Below, one piece after another: positions 1-10,686 of a stretch of 64,000 nucleotides of DNA. How positions within the stretch are numbered: the stretch's first letter is position 1; every line of letters begins with the position of its first letter. This DNA is from Sabellastarte sp. h YS-2021. Its lineage: Eukaryota; Annelida; Polychaeta; Sabellida; Sabellidae. Under the pieces are notes generated by a model that was not told the DNA's origin, did no database searches, and saw only the letters and a program-made list of their open reading frames with translations. The translations under genes and the position numbers were made by a program. The stretch is from positions 91,045,432 through 91,109,431 of the forward strand of contig OZ024933.1 in the NCBI GenBank assembly GCA_964017235.1, given 5' to 3'.

Positions 1-1116
1 GGTGAAGCCACTTAATATTAATACAACTGATATAAAGTGTTCTCCATGACAGCTTAGGTGGTCATTGACTAGAAGCTTATAGCTTTCCCCATATCCATAT
101 TCTGTTTCCCTTTCTTAATGCTCCTTTCACACTACAAGTGGTATACCTTGTGGTTAGAGGTTTAATTCAGTGGTGGAACCGCCTCCCAAGATGCCTTATA
201 TCTTCCGGGATTTGTGGTAATCATAAGGTAGGACTCACAAAGCTACTGAAGGGACATGGTTTGCAATGGTCAGCCTCAGCAGGATGACAGTAGTACAAAG
301 CTCCTCTCACCTTATTTAGCCATCAAGAACGAGACACATCCTTATATCAACCGCAGACCATGAATTCAGTTACCGTATGAAAATTTTATCTGAGGAAGGT
401 CACCGAAATGGATGGATGGCAATGGAGACTCACGTAGAAAGGGACAGTAATAGGACACAAAAGAGAATGGTGGTGGATGCTGACCAAGGTTTCAAAGGCA
501 AAAATTTAAACATTCTTAATTTTTTTAATGGGTTGGTCAAGAAAATGGACGGTTGGCAACTGTGTTACAAGTTCTCATTGAAATGTCAGATGGTAGTTGA
601 AGGACAGGGGAGTTTTAGAAAACACCTATTACCACGGCTTATACCACCAGAAGTGTGAGAGGGGTATTGCAAATTGTAGAAGCTTGAAAGGGCGAAGTGT
701 TATCAAATCTCCAAAAGTGGTATAAAATTATGCACCATTGTGGCACCCCATATCAGATTATCAGAGAAGTGATGACACCACATATACCTAAGATTGCCTT
801 TGCTTTCTATCAGTCTCAAATCCAGAGACACAAGTGTATCACTTATTACAGGAATGAGGCGTTCAACAAAATGTCTTTAAACATAGGCAATACCATTTGT
901 AGTGTGACCGGGTCATACAGCTCTTAAAGCAATTATGAAGGAGATAGAAGCCAAAATACAAACTGTAAGATTTTACAGGGCCAGTTTGGCCCAAAGGTGG
1001 GGCCTCAGTGTTAAATCTGACCAGATATCTAAACTCCCCGCATATGGTTTCCTATTACCTTCCATCACATATGAAAGCTCGAATAAAGGGATGCTAAATA
1101 AACATTGCCATTTGTG
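1..1116. other. Unassigned AT-rich sequence
   Basis: Short open frames are present on the plus strand (for example 377-658 and 697-927), but none carries a motif, splice pattern or composition that I recognise. The stretch ends at a decayed SINE, so it may be old transposon or intergenic sequence. No function is proposed. Confidence 0.4.
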
Positions 1117-1315
1117 ACATTTATTTATTTGGGTTTTATGTCACACCTGGTGCCTTTGTATCATCTATATTTTAATGGATAGTTGATAACACCAAAAGCA
1201 TACAGTCTTTGAAGGTATTTCAAACTGCACAGCAACAGCAGGCAGCTACCGGCTTTCCTACTTGAGGTAAGGTTTGGATTTCAACTTCAATCTCAGAGGT
1301 GCAAAGCAAGTATGT
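1117..1315 (-). mobile_element. Decayed tRNA-derived SINE-like fragment
   Basis: The plus strand reads a TTTATTTATTTGGGTTTTA start followed by a weakened match to the SINE seen well preserved at 53742-53966, including the region equivalent to GGCAAGCAACTACCAGC (here GGCAGCTACCGGC) and a diverged B-box region. The orientation is minus, with the A/T-rich tail at the low-coordinate end. Many substitutions mark it as an old copy. Confidence 0.4.
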
Positions 1316-2640
1316 TTTCATTGAACCATCATGATCCCCATTATTTGTTACATGTATCAAGGTTAAGCAGTGAACATACTAGTAATTCACTTGCTGTTTT
1401 ATTCATTTTGCGTCGACTTCCAATGTTTTTAATTCTACAAGTATGATCAAAGTGTGTAAAGGTATATGAATTTGTATTCTTTGTATCACATATTAACTAA
1501 TAATAACTTTTATGGCATTAACATTTCATTATCTGACAGAGTCTAAGTTTCAACTATACCTAAAAAATGAATAAACGTTAGTCCATTAGCACAGCCACGT
1601 CCTACCAGAGAAAAGACAAGTAGGTAAGGATGTTCAGGCAGGATAGGCTCTTGCAAACAAGTAACTTTTGAATTTGACTGATTTGTGAATGGAACATTGG
1701 GAAAATGGAATGGTAATGATGTCTGGTGTTGGAGGAGCAATGACACAGAGACAAATAAGTTCCAAAATAGCAGTTTGAAGCACACAACAGCACTCAACAG
1801 TAAAACCAGTCGAGGGTTTTAAAGATGGGCGTGTTGCATGAGCAAACTTTATATGATTTATGTCTACACATGCAACAGCGTTCAGTATACATTGCAGCTT
1901 TTGTACAGTGAGTTACAATAGTCCAAGCGAATACTTACCAAGGCATTTGGCGCAAGACTGCAAGGGCAGTCGATTCATTAATAAGATGCTGTTTAATATG
2001 ACAAAGGTCACACATTTGCAGGAAACAGGTATCACTAGTCTTATGAACATGTTTGGAAAAGAATTATGCACCAAACCAAAGGTTTTTAGCATATCAGCAG
2101 GATGGAGAAGGTTTCCTATGATACTGACAGCTTTCATAACTCTATAGCGTTGAACATATCTTAATAGTCTGACATTGATTACTCAAGTAGATAACAAACC
2201 ACTTAAAGACAGTAACAATGTGATCAAACCAAGATCTGAAATAGCCAAGGAGGGATTTATCATTAATGTGAATCTCACAAATTGAGTTACACTGCATTCA
2301 TCCCATGTAAGAGAGTTGGTCATGTGTATGCATTTAATTTGATCTGACATTTTCATCCCTTTCAACTAAAGATATAATTCAAGATGGTTAAGTTTCTAAC
2401 AATGCATAAAAGTACATTATTGCAAGAAAGTTTAAGGTAATGCATATAAACAAAAAGATTGTTTAATGTAAACTTTCTTCTGGTAGAATCCCAGTGTAAA
2501 CAATTAAAAATAGAAGAATAAAAAAGAAAAAAAAGTGTTTTGGTCCCCTAATGCAAGCGCAAAGCATTCACACATGAGTAGTGCACTAGAATTTACGAAA
2601 GTCTGGGGACACAAAGAAATTCTAAGTGAGACACATCCCA
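1316..2640. other. Unassigned sequence
   Basis: No convincing exon, RNA gene or repeat was recognised here. A run of A-rich sequence at about 2517-2535 lies next to the 5S-derived element that follows and may belong to its tail. Confidence 0.4.
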
Positions 2641-2742
2641 CAGCTGGTCTAGAACTCAGACAGTCACCCATCCAAGTACTAATGTAACCCATTGCCACTT
2701 AACTTCAGTGAGCAGACAAATACTCATTACGCTGTGCCACAA
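2641..2742 (-). pseudogene. 5S rRNA-derived sequence (5S pseudogene or 5S-derived SINE head)
   Basis: On the minus strand the sequence follows the 3' half of eukaryotic 5S rRNA: GTCTGCTCACTGAAGTTAAG, then about 20 bases later TTAGTACTTGGATGGGTGAC. These are the internal promoter and helix regions of 5S genes. The 5' third of 5S rRNA is poorly matched and the 3' end departs from 5S after the GTGAC-GTCTG part, so it is not an intact gene. It continues into unrelated sequence ending in an A/T-rich stretch near 2520, which suggests a 5S-derived SINE rather than a plain pseudogene. No target-site duplication was located. Confidence 0.65.
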
Positions 2743-4631
2743 CTGATGACAGTCCAGAGACAAAAAAAAGTGATATGTAGAAGCACAAGCTCTTTCGAGG
2801 CTTGTGCTTAAAACATTATATAGTGAAAAATTAAAGTAACATCCTCTTATGCGCTTGAGGTTGAGAAAGTCCATGGACATACAATTGTGTGCTGTGATCA
2901 GACCGATTGAAGGAGTGTGTTCCATTAAGTGGGAGAAGCCATTGCAAAACCTCTCCTGCCAATGGCCTTCTTAAGCAAAATGTTTTCCAACAACTTGGAA
3001 ACAAAAGCAATATATGTGTACCTGTAATAACATAGTTTGAATTAATGAAAACTGAAATCATTTTTGAAACTTTCTACTAAAAAGTAATAAACAAACTATT
3101 TGAGCAGATGGAAGGACCAGCTTGCTTTGGCCAACCTCCAGACCGATATCTTGCAAAAGATGTTTGAAGGTGTACCCACATATGAGGTATAATGCGAGCA
3201 TTTATATATAATCATATAATTCATGCGGCTGTTATGACCTTCCTGACTCATCAGAAGTCTTATGGATCCTGAAATTTTTCAAAAGATCTAGATCCATGCC
3301 TGAATGTAAAATGCAGGGAATAGGTGTTTATCTTTAATATCTAGGAGATTAATGTAACTAGGGTCATTTCTAAGATATCTAAGCTTATATCCATTTTGTA
3401 CAATCACCCGTTCTCAACTTGAAAGCCTGAATCAATTGATCCACAAAACGGTATTTTAAGTAAAAAATAAAAACCCAATTTTTTTTTCAAAACACCCGAA
3501 TTTACAGTTGTAATCTTTGGCCAACCCAAATCCATGACTTTATCCTTTTTACCAGAATTTTGTTTCTCATGAGTCATTGTATGCAAAGAAACAAATAGCC
3601 CATAAATGGCCCCATAACTAGTCTTTTTTGTGATATATATTTCTGTGTGTTTTACATTTTCTATTGTGAATACATAAATTTCATTGATGGTCAACCCACA
3701 AGCAATATGATCCAGAAGCTACTTGTTCCAATAATGATTGGGTATATGAGCGTAAAACTGAGCGTTCATCTTTGTTTGGACAAGTATTCTGCAATTTAAG
3801 AAATTTGGTAGTCCACTGTAAAAGTAAAGCTCATTATATACTACTGCGGTGCGGTGAAACTAAATAAAATAGAAATAAAGGAAGTAGTTAACTGCTTTTA
3901 CATATGTGCAACACGGCAGCTAGCGGTACGGCGCAGATTTTTCTATTTAGAAAATTTTCTACTTTTGCAGAAAGCTGCACGACATTTTTTACTATTTCCC
4001 CCCAAGTTTTCATTGATATTTGGATTTCCCACGTTAAAAATGGCAGTCTATCACAGAACCATACAAAATATTGGATAACAACATACAAAACACACAGGCT
4101 CAGTTTGAAGGGATTAAGTACTAGGAGAGAGGTGACAAAATATGGTGTATGTCAAGATATGGCAAATAAAAGGATTTAATTGAAGTAGGACTGCAATTAC
4201 TATAATTTTAAAAAGGACACACTGACCAAGGGTCTTGTTTGTACAGGGATTATGTATTTACAATAGACAGAGATGACAAGTGTGTAGTCAACACAGCCAG
4301 AAGTTAATTAACTAAAAGTGGGGTGTTATCACCAGTATTATTAAAGTGACACTAGTCAAGGCTCTTCATTGTGGAGTGGTAAATGTAAGGGTAGGAGGGC
4401 CGAGGGTAGGAGGGCCGAGGGTTGTGAAAATGTTCTGTTCATTTATACATGATTATTTTAACTATTAAGTATTTAATTAAATATTCTAGACACTATCACT
4501 ATAGTTTAAAACTTTATTTTACTGAAAACCGCTGAGAAAAATCACCCAAATGTGCAAAGTAAAGAAAATTGGCCTGTTTCAGCATGTAGTAAAACTCGTG
4601 CCGCACTGCGCCGCATGTATGTACATAGGCC
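2743..4631. other. Unassigned sequence with one small tandem duplication
   Basis: No exon or element was identified. At 4389-4421 a 15-bp G-rich unit (GGGTAGGAGGGCCGA) is repeated about 2.2 times. Short ORFs on both strands at 3854-4179 overlap each other and look like chance frames. Confidence 0.4.
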
Positions 4632-4886
4632 TTAACTCAAATGAAGAAGACTGACCCTCTGAGGGCCTTGATAAATCCCCGAGTCATTAAGCAGTGTGAA
4701 AGCAAAAACATAAAGCACTGAATTCTTCAGACACGAACACTTCATTTGTTTATTATGAAAAGGCGTTGATTCTGTAGAGTCATTACCATATCTATATGGT
4801 TCAAAAGATGCAGTGCCATATCCGAACTGTGAGTATGTGAAGCACATTTTATTTGTCAATCTGGTTGTAAAAACAACCCAGCATTC
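4632..4886 (-). CDS. Candidate exon, weak immunoglobulin-like signature
   Basis: A minus-strand open segment begins just after a good acceptor (a pyrimidine-rich run ending TTTTACCAG at 4887) and runs 84 codons to a TAA. It has four cysteines and an LNDSGIYQG string that resembles the DSGxYxC turn near the second cysteine of Ig domains, with Gly where Cys is usual. A donor-like GGTAATG near 4790 would give a shorter exon ending in phase 1, the phase used by the cysteine-rich exons upstream. It lies downstream of B' on the same strand and could be a later exon of that gene. The Ig reading rests on one short motif; a chance ORF is possible. Confidence 0.25.
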   Translation of the reverse strand, partial: ECWVVFTTRLTNKMCFTYSQFGYGTASFEPYRYGNDSTESTPFHNKQMKCSCLKNSVLYVFAFTLLNDSGIYQGPQRVSLLHLS

Positions 4887-6644
4887 CTGGTAAAACAAGT
4901 AATTTGCTTGTTACAATCTGAACTTATTTTAAGACCATGATTAAGTCCATGAGATGTTACAGCTAACTAAGTCGGGAGTTTGATAAAATCCCACTTACAG
5001 CTGAAACTTGCATTTGTAGAAAACAATAAGGCTTTGACTCTGTTGAGCATTGTCTTTGTTTACTTATTTTATCAATGTTTTTGGCCATGCTGTTAGCCCA
5101 ACAAACCACATGTTTTTGCGTGTCTGCATTTGAATAATTTATCTAACAGCTCTTCCCCAGAGTGGTGTATATCTTGTCATATTTATAATTTATTGATCAA
5201 AGTGAAAGGACATTGTAGATTACTGTGGCATTTAGTGTCATGTTGAAAATCTAAGCATCTGAGCCAAATGATTAGAATTATTTCCCAAGTCTGGGACAGG
5301 CTATGAATATTTCATGGTTTCTTTGTATTTGCTTGTATGGCTTACTACCCGACAATGCATGATGCAATTTAGACCCTTCTGATCCATCACTGAGCAAAAA
5401 AGTAGAATAATTCACTTCATTAAGATCTGAGGTGCAGAAAGTAACCTTGTCATGAGTCCCACTCATTATCTGACAACTCATTCATAGGTCGGATCGGGCT
5501 GAAAGTAGCTGTGTCATGTACTCGCCTTCATCAGATGCCTGTAACTGAATGGGGATCTGAAGGTCTTCTGTCTTGCTACAGTCTCAATTATATTTGCTTT
5601 GTCATGCTTTATTTATCAACTTTGTTGAGTGTAACATGAAAAACACCTTTTCAGACCTCACTTACAAATAGTAACACTGAGTTCTTTCAATGTCACACTA
5701 CGTGACTCTTTAATACAAATGGGGAGTGGCGGGAAATTCTGAAGGTAAAATAAAGAATTCTAGCCGATCTGATTTGAGATACCAAAAGCATGTGTCACAT
5801 TTCTAATTCTAAAATGAGGAAATGCAAGATTAAGATAGCCCACAGGAATGAACTAGCTGGCACCTAGGTGCTTGTCTGTAATGAATGATGATGACAATAG
5901 TATACTAGTGTTTAACACGAGTATTATATTGTTAATCTTCATGAGTGATATGATTTTTCAAATACATCTACAGGCAATGTTTTATCATTATCCACTATGG
6001 TTTATGAATAATGAATAATAAATAAAGTAACTCCATATTTAAAGAAAGAATAAAAAGATTGTCATACATACAGGGGCGAAGTTAAATATTTAAACTTCGA
6101 TTTTTAACTTGTGATTCCACTACCATTTCTGCATGGATTTCAATACAACAAAAGAAAGCAGAAGTGTTGTAGGATTACTTTTAATTATGTATGATAACAT
6201 GTTCTTAGCTTTCAAAGTTACAGAAATATTAATGAAAAATTGGCACCTGTCGACAAAATTGCTACACTATTCATGCATAGTGTGTTGCATTTGTTAATAC
6301 AAAAATATATTCCTGTCTGTACGTACGTATTTAGGACCTCTAAAAGGCTCATTTGTACATATTTATCATCTTGTCCCATTTGGGGAGTGTATTATGTTTT
6401 AAAATTGTGGAAACAAAACAGTTTCTTTCAAGAGAAGAAACAAAACTATTTTCTGTAAATTAGAATCACAAAGGGAAATGACGATTTGGGGTTATCGGAG
6501 TGAAATAAACTACAAATGTATCAAACCCAATAAAATAAATTTAATAATAGACTGTATTTAGACTGAATTCATTTTGGGAGGCTGGGTACATTATCATTTT
6601 GAAGTAAAAGTGTATCAGTCAAACCATATTGAACTCTAACTTAC
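4887..6644. other. Unassigned sequence, possible intron
   Basis: This stretch lies downstream of exon B' on the minus strand. An ORF at 5278-5481 (minus) has an in-frame stop directly before its ATG and no matching acceptor, so it is not called. Otherwise only AT-rich sequence is seen. Confidence 0.35.
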
Positions 6645-6813
6645 TTGAGCAAGGATTTGATGGCGGGAAGCAAACACTGCAGCTATCATCAAAGTCAGGC
6701 AACTGAAGCATTCCTGGGCTGCATACCTTTCTATTCTTACAGTTGTCAAAACACTGGGATGTGATTTGCAAGAAACCATCAACTTGAGATACTTCTACGC
6801 CACAAAATTTGTT
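6645..6813 (-). CDS. Exon B' of cysteine-rich gene (diverged module, second half)
   Basis: This internal exon of 169 nt is bounded by a strong acceptor (pyrimidine-rich, ending TTTTATCTCAG) and a consensus donor (CTCAA|GTAAGT). It enters in phase 0 and leaves in phase 1, as do the three B exons at 21.9, 25.0 and 33.6 kb. The 56 encoded residues hold seven cysteines with spacing C-x16-C-x3-C-x5-C-x13-C-x2-C-x6-C; the B exons have C-x16-C-x3-C-x6-C-x11-C-x2-C-x6-C. A DGF motif between the first two cysteines matches DNGF in the others. It pairs with exon A' at 9.2 kb across a 2.4 kb intron. The frame stays open upstream of the acceptor, so an exon extended to about 6901 cannot be excluded, but that would break the phase match. 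Function unknown; probably extracellular from the cysteine content. Confidence 0.75.
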
Positions 6814-7091
6814 CTGAGATAAAACATCAAAAATCAAGGGATGGTACATAAATCTGGATAAACCGGGATCTGGACACTTTGCATACTTGGTCCCTGGCAA
6901 TGCTTAAAAATTTATTTCCTGCAAACTCAATAATAAAGTGGAAACCTGAATAACGATATTACATTGTATATATAGATACAAAAGAAATGGTACATAATAA
7001 GAATATAAACTAGACCTATGCATTGGAGAACCAATTTTGCAGATTTGTATCCACCGAAAAGACAACTCACCAGAGCCAGTGAATCATTGTC

Positions 7092-8290
7092 TGACCTTGA
7101 AGGAGGGGGCCAAGGTCAAATCTATCTACACCAGCACATGATTTCCTATAGGTTGGTTTCACATTGCAAACCAATAATAAGCAAGTTAAATGCAATTTTA
7201 ACTTTGGCTGTCCTCATTTGACCTTGATGGAGGGGCCCAAGGTCAAATCTGACCATATAAGAAGGCTCACAGCCCATGATTTCCTATAAGTTGGTTTCAT
7301 ATTGCAAACCTCTAGGACCAATAATAAGCGAGTTATAAGCACTTTTAAGTTTTGGTATCTTCATTTGACCTTGAAGGAGGTGCCCAAGGTCAAATCCGAC
7401 CACATCAGAATATTCCCAGTCCATGTATTCCTATTGGTTGGTTTACCATCTCAAAGCTCTAGGACCAATAATAATCGAGTTTTAAGCACTTTCAACTTTG
7501 GATATCCTTGTTTGACCTTGAAGGAAGGGCCCAAGGTCAAATCCTACCACACCAGGAGATTCCCAACCCATGCTTTCCTATACGTTGGCTTACTATCCCA
7601 ACCTCTAGGACCAATAATAATCGGGTTATAAGCACTTTTAAGTTTGGCTATCCTCGTTTGACCTTGAAGGAGAGACCCAAGGTAAAATCTGACCATATCA
7701 AAAGATTCCCAGCCCATGATTTCCTATACATTGGTTTACCATCCCAAACCTCTAGGACTAATTATAAGCACTTTTAAGTTTCATAATCCCCATTTGGCCT
7801 TGAAGGAGGGGCCCAAGGTCAAAACTGACCACACCAGAAGATTCCCAGCCCATGATTTCCTATATGTTGGTTTACCATCCCAAACCTGTAGGACCAATAT
7901 AAAGCGAGTAATAAGCACTTTTAAGTTTTGCTATCCTTGTTTGACCATGAAGGAGGGACCCAAGGTCAAATCTGACCACACCAGAATATTCCCAGCCCAT
8001 GATTTCCTATACATTGGTTTACCATACCAAACCTCTAGGGCCAATAATAAGCAAGATATAAGCACTTTTAAGTTTGGCTTTCCTCGTTTGACCTTGAAGG
8101 AGGAGCTCAAGGTCAAATCTGACCACATCAGAAGATTCCCAGCCCATGATTTCCTATACATTGGTTTCACATTGCAAATCCCTAGGACCAATAATAAAGG
8201 AGATATAGACACTTTTAAAGTCCACTACAGGGGGTTCTTTGGTGCTCCATTGATGACCTTGAATTGAGAATTTCAAGGTCAAATGTCTGC
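7092..8290. repeat. Tandem array, about 146-147 bp period, roughly eight units
   Basis: The string TGACCTTGAAGGAGG or a close variant starts at 7092, 7219, 7366, 7513, 7659, 7795, 7942 and 8089, giving steps of 127, 147, 147, 146, 136, 147 and 147. A diverged last unit starts at 8254. Each unit contains TGACCTTG followed about 20 bases later by CAAGGTCA, an inverted pair of extended AGGTCA half-sites. The long plus-strand ORF across 7716-8267 is a by-product of the repetition: the period is not a multiple of three and the peptide shows no protein-like features. The array sits in the presumed intron between A' and B'. Confidence 0.85.
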
Positions 8291-8734
8291 AAGGTTGTAG
8301 AGGACATGTATATCTGTTATACATATCACCTTTGAGGAGATTCAAGCTTGTACTTGTGAGAATTAGCCAGTAGAAAGAGGTAGATAATTTCCAAAGAAAT
8401 GCCCGCGGCGGCCTTCTTGTTTTTCAGAATGAGGCTAATTTCATTCCCAGAGAAGTTACTTCCCAATGAAGATAACCTGCAAATTTGGTGGACCTAGCTG
8501 ATGTAGTTTTCCTCTGAGAGTGTTAAACTTGAAAATGTCTCAGCGTAGTGAACTCTAAACCAAAGTATCCACCGGATGTCTCCGTTGGATACAAAAAATA
8601 GCATCAGAGATGCCAGAACCCCATGGCCTGGGGAAATAGTTTTCAACAGTATTTATAAAACAAGACAGTTCAATGGCAAGATGACAGCAAAAATCAGAAA
8701 ACAAAATTTATGATGCACACCTATAACCCCCAAA

Positions 8735-9130
8735 CAATGTCCCTACCAAGTATCAACTTCCTACACCTTACACGTTCTGAGATATAGCCCAGAGAGGATT
8801 TTATAGGTCAAGGTCACTATGGCAAGGTCAAAGGTCAACTCAAGGCTATACCATGACGTTGCACACCTACACCCCCTAACCAATGTCCCTATTAAGTATC
8901 AACTTCCTACACCTTACGGTTTCTGAGATATAGCCTGGACAAGATTTTCAAACTCAATGTCACTACAGCAAGGTCAAAAGTAAAACCAAGGTCAGACCAT
9001 GACGTTGCACACCTACATCCCCTGACCAATGTCCCTACCAAGTATCAACTTCCTACACCTTACCGTTTCTGAGATACAGCCCGAACAACCTTTTTCCTGC
9101 TGCCCGCCTGCCCATCCAGACACCAAGGGT
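8735..9130. repeat. Second tandem array, exactly 146 bp period, about three units
   Basis: CAATGTCCCTA followed by AGTATCAACTTCCTACACC starts at 8735, 8881 and 9027, two steps of exactly 146 bp. The unit differs from the neighbouring array at 7092-8290 but also contains AAGGTCA half-sites (for example 8805-8845). The third copy degrades after about 9085. The 8291-8734 interval before it is non-repetitive and unassigned. Confidence 0.8.
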
Positions 9131-9211
9131 GAAAAAACTACCCCGGCAGCCCTTAAGGGCTGTGAGGTAAAAATATACAGAATTTATACAATTTTCACAA
9201 AAGATATTTAC

Positions 9212-9417
9212 CTCATCAGTATTACAACTTATCCAATCTGGTTCTCCAAAACTTTGCATTGTAATTATTTCATTGTAACATTCATCCACTGATCTTGTAT
9301 TAGTACAAACTGCAGACATTATCATACAGTACCCTGTATCTCTACTGATGTCTTCTAGATCCAAATGACCAAAATTCAGAAAATAGTCTATCAGAAAATT
9401 ATATTTCTGTTGCAACA
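9212..9417 (-). CDS. Exon A' of cysteine-rich gene (diverged module, first half)
   Basis: This internal exon of 206 nt has an acceptor ending TTTTTCTTCCAG and a donor GATGAG|GTAAAT. It enters in phase 1 and leaves in phase 0, as do exons A1-A3. The 68 residues align with A1-A3 from the first residue: the first cysteine is residue 31 in both, preceded by Tyr, and the spacing C-x6-C-x8-C-x17-C is identical, including a Trp three residues before the fourth cysteine. Upstream of the first cysteine, Tyr6, Ile10, Gly17, Leu19 and Arg26 are also shared. Overall similarity is low apart from these, so this is an old duplicate of the module. It should splice to B' at 6813. Role unknown; probably an extracellular disulfide-bonded domain. 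Confidence 0.75.
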
Positions 9418-9696
9418 CTGGAAGAAAAAAATAATGACATTATATAAGTGTTTTGTTTTTCCAACATTTCAGTTGGAGACTAAAAGATCAGTCTATGTAA
9501 AATTGAGATCATGTTACTCAAAAGTAATGTGTAAACACAAAGGAGAAACAAAACAAAAGACAAGAATCGCCAGCGGTTTTGTTTATACTTGTTGTATATT
9601 ATAAATACTCTGTAGTCCAGTTGTAATAGCAATTACCAAGTCATGATATATTGATAATATCAGTTAAGTAGGACTGTTATAATGTATGTATGCATA

Positions 9697-9886
9697 AATA
9701 TTCCATGATTATTTATATTTTGCTCCCAGCCAGGACTTTGTACTTTCTGTTCAAAATGTAAATTTTGTTTCAAGCCACCCGAGACCTCCGCAAAAGAAAG
9801 GAGTAAGTCCTCCCGTAAATCTGACAAATGTTTCAATAAAAGATGTAAATTTAAAAAAAAAAAAAAAAAAAATATTCCATGATTAT
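9697..9886 (+). mobile_element. Retroposed poly(A) sequence with target-site duplication
   Basis: An insert of 158 bp (9713-9870) ends in a run of about 18-20 A and has an AATAAA about 15 bases before it. It is flanked by a perfect 16-bp direct repeat, AATATTCCATGATTAT, at 9697-9712 and 9871-9886. This is the signature of LINE-machinery retroposition of a polyadenylated transcript. One frame of the insert is open and encodes a short stretch with a C-x2-C-x2-C-x2-C cluster and later C-x4-C, vaguely like a zinc-binding segment; another frame ends in a basic peptide and stop. The source transcript is not identified. The insert is intronic, upstream of A'. Confidence 0.8.
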
Positions 9887-10454
9887 CCAGAAAATAAAAC
9901 TTTCTTCCATTTTAAATTACTTTTCATATTAAAAGCGGTTAATAAAAATAATCTTACATGTGTAATCACCAGTTTCAGTCTCTTGGGTGGTCATATCTGT
10001 TGTACCAATCCCTAAAATTACATGCAACCCATTTAAAAATTTTAAAATTGCTCCATAAAAACATAACTAGTTTGGACTTTGCAATTTGTACAACTCATGT
10101 AATCACTAAACATCCTTCGCCTTCCAAAAATGAATTGCATGAGCAAATACTGTAAGTAATTAAAACAATCAATATTTGTTTAAATAGCCGTTTTATTGGC
10201 TCAAAATCATCAGGTGTCATCATCAACTTTAAGCCTTTTTGGGTGTACGTAGCTCAGGATTTACTGTAGATTAAGTTGCTGAATGTGGGTGGCTCTGCCA
10301 AAAAGGTAGAATTGGGTGATGATCCTTGTTATCATACCCTGTTGATAAATGTTTATCACAGGAACAAATCACAGCAATCACTTTTCATGTTTCAAGTTAA
10401 AAGATGTTATGATCTCATATTTGTTATCACTACCTATCCTTTTCTGTATATTTG
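9887..10454. other. Unassigned intronic or intergenic sequence
   Basis: AT-rich sequence without recognised exons, RNA genes or repeats. Confidence 0.4.
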
Positions 10455-10686
10455 TGTATTCAGTGTTTTACATCATGCCTTGTACCATATCAATTATATT
10501 GTGACGGATAGTTGGAATAGTCGGATAGAGGAAACCAGCACATACAGTTGGCCACGGTTCCGTATTGTAAAGTGCTGACCAATGGCAAGCAACTACCAGC
10601 TTTCCCACATGAGATGAGGCTGGGATTCAAACTCTGATCTCATACATGGGAAGCGAGTGTGTCACCAATGCACCACCCTGGCCATG
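10455..10686 (-). mobile_element. Diverged tRNA-derived SINE
   Basis: This is an old copy of the SINE at 53742-53966. The plus strand keeps GACCAATGGCAAGCAACTACC and the following CAGCTTTCCCACATGAG, then a mutated B-box complement and the tRNA-like head near CACCCTGGCC. The tail region near 10460 is heavily substituted and no target-site duplication is visible. Confidence 0.7.

Noticed and set aside
5278..5481. Minus-strand ORF with two cysteines as a second Ig-like exon
   Set aside because: An in-frame stop lies directly before the ATG and the nearby good acceptor would read into that stop.
7302..8267. Long plus- and minus-strand ORFs across 7.3-8.3 kb (up to 183 codons)
   Set aside because: They arise from the 146-147 bp tandem repeat; the repeat period shifts frame and the peptides repeat only because the DNA does.
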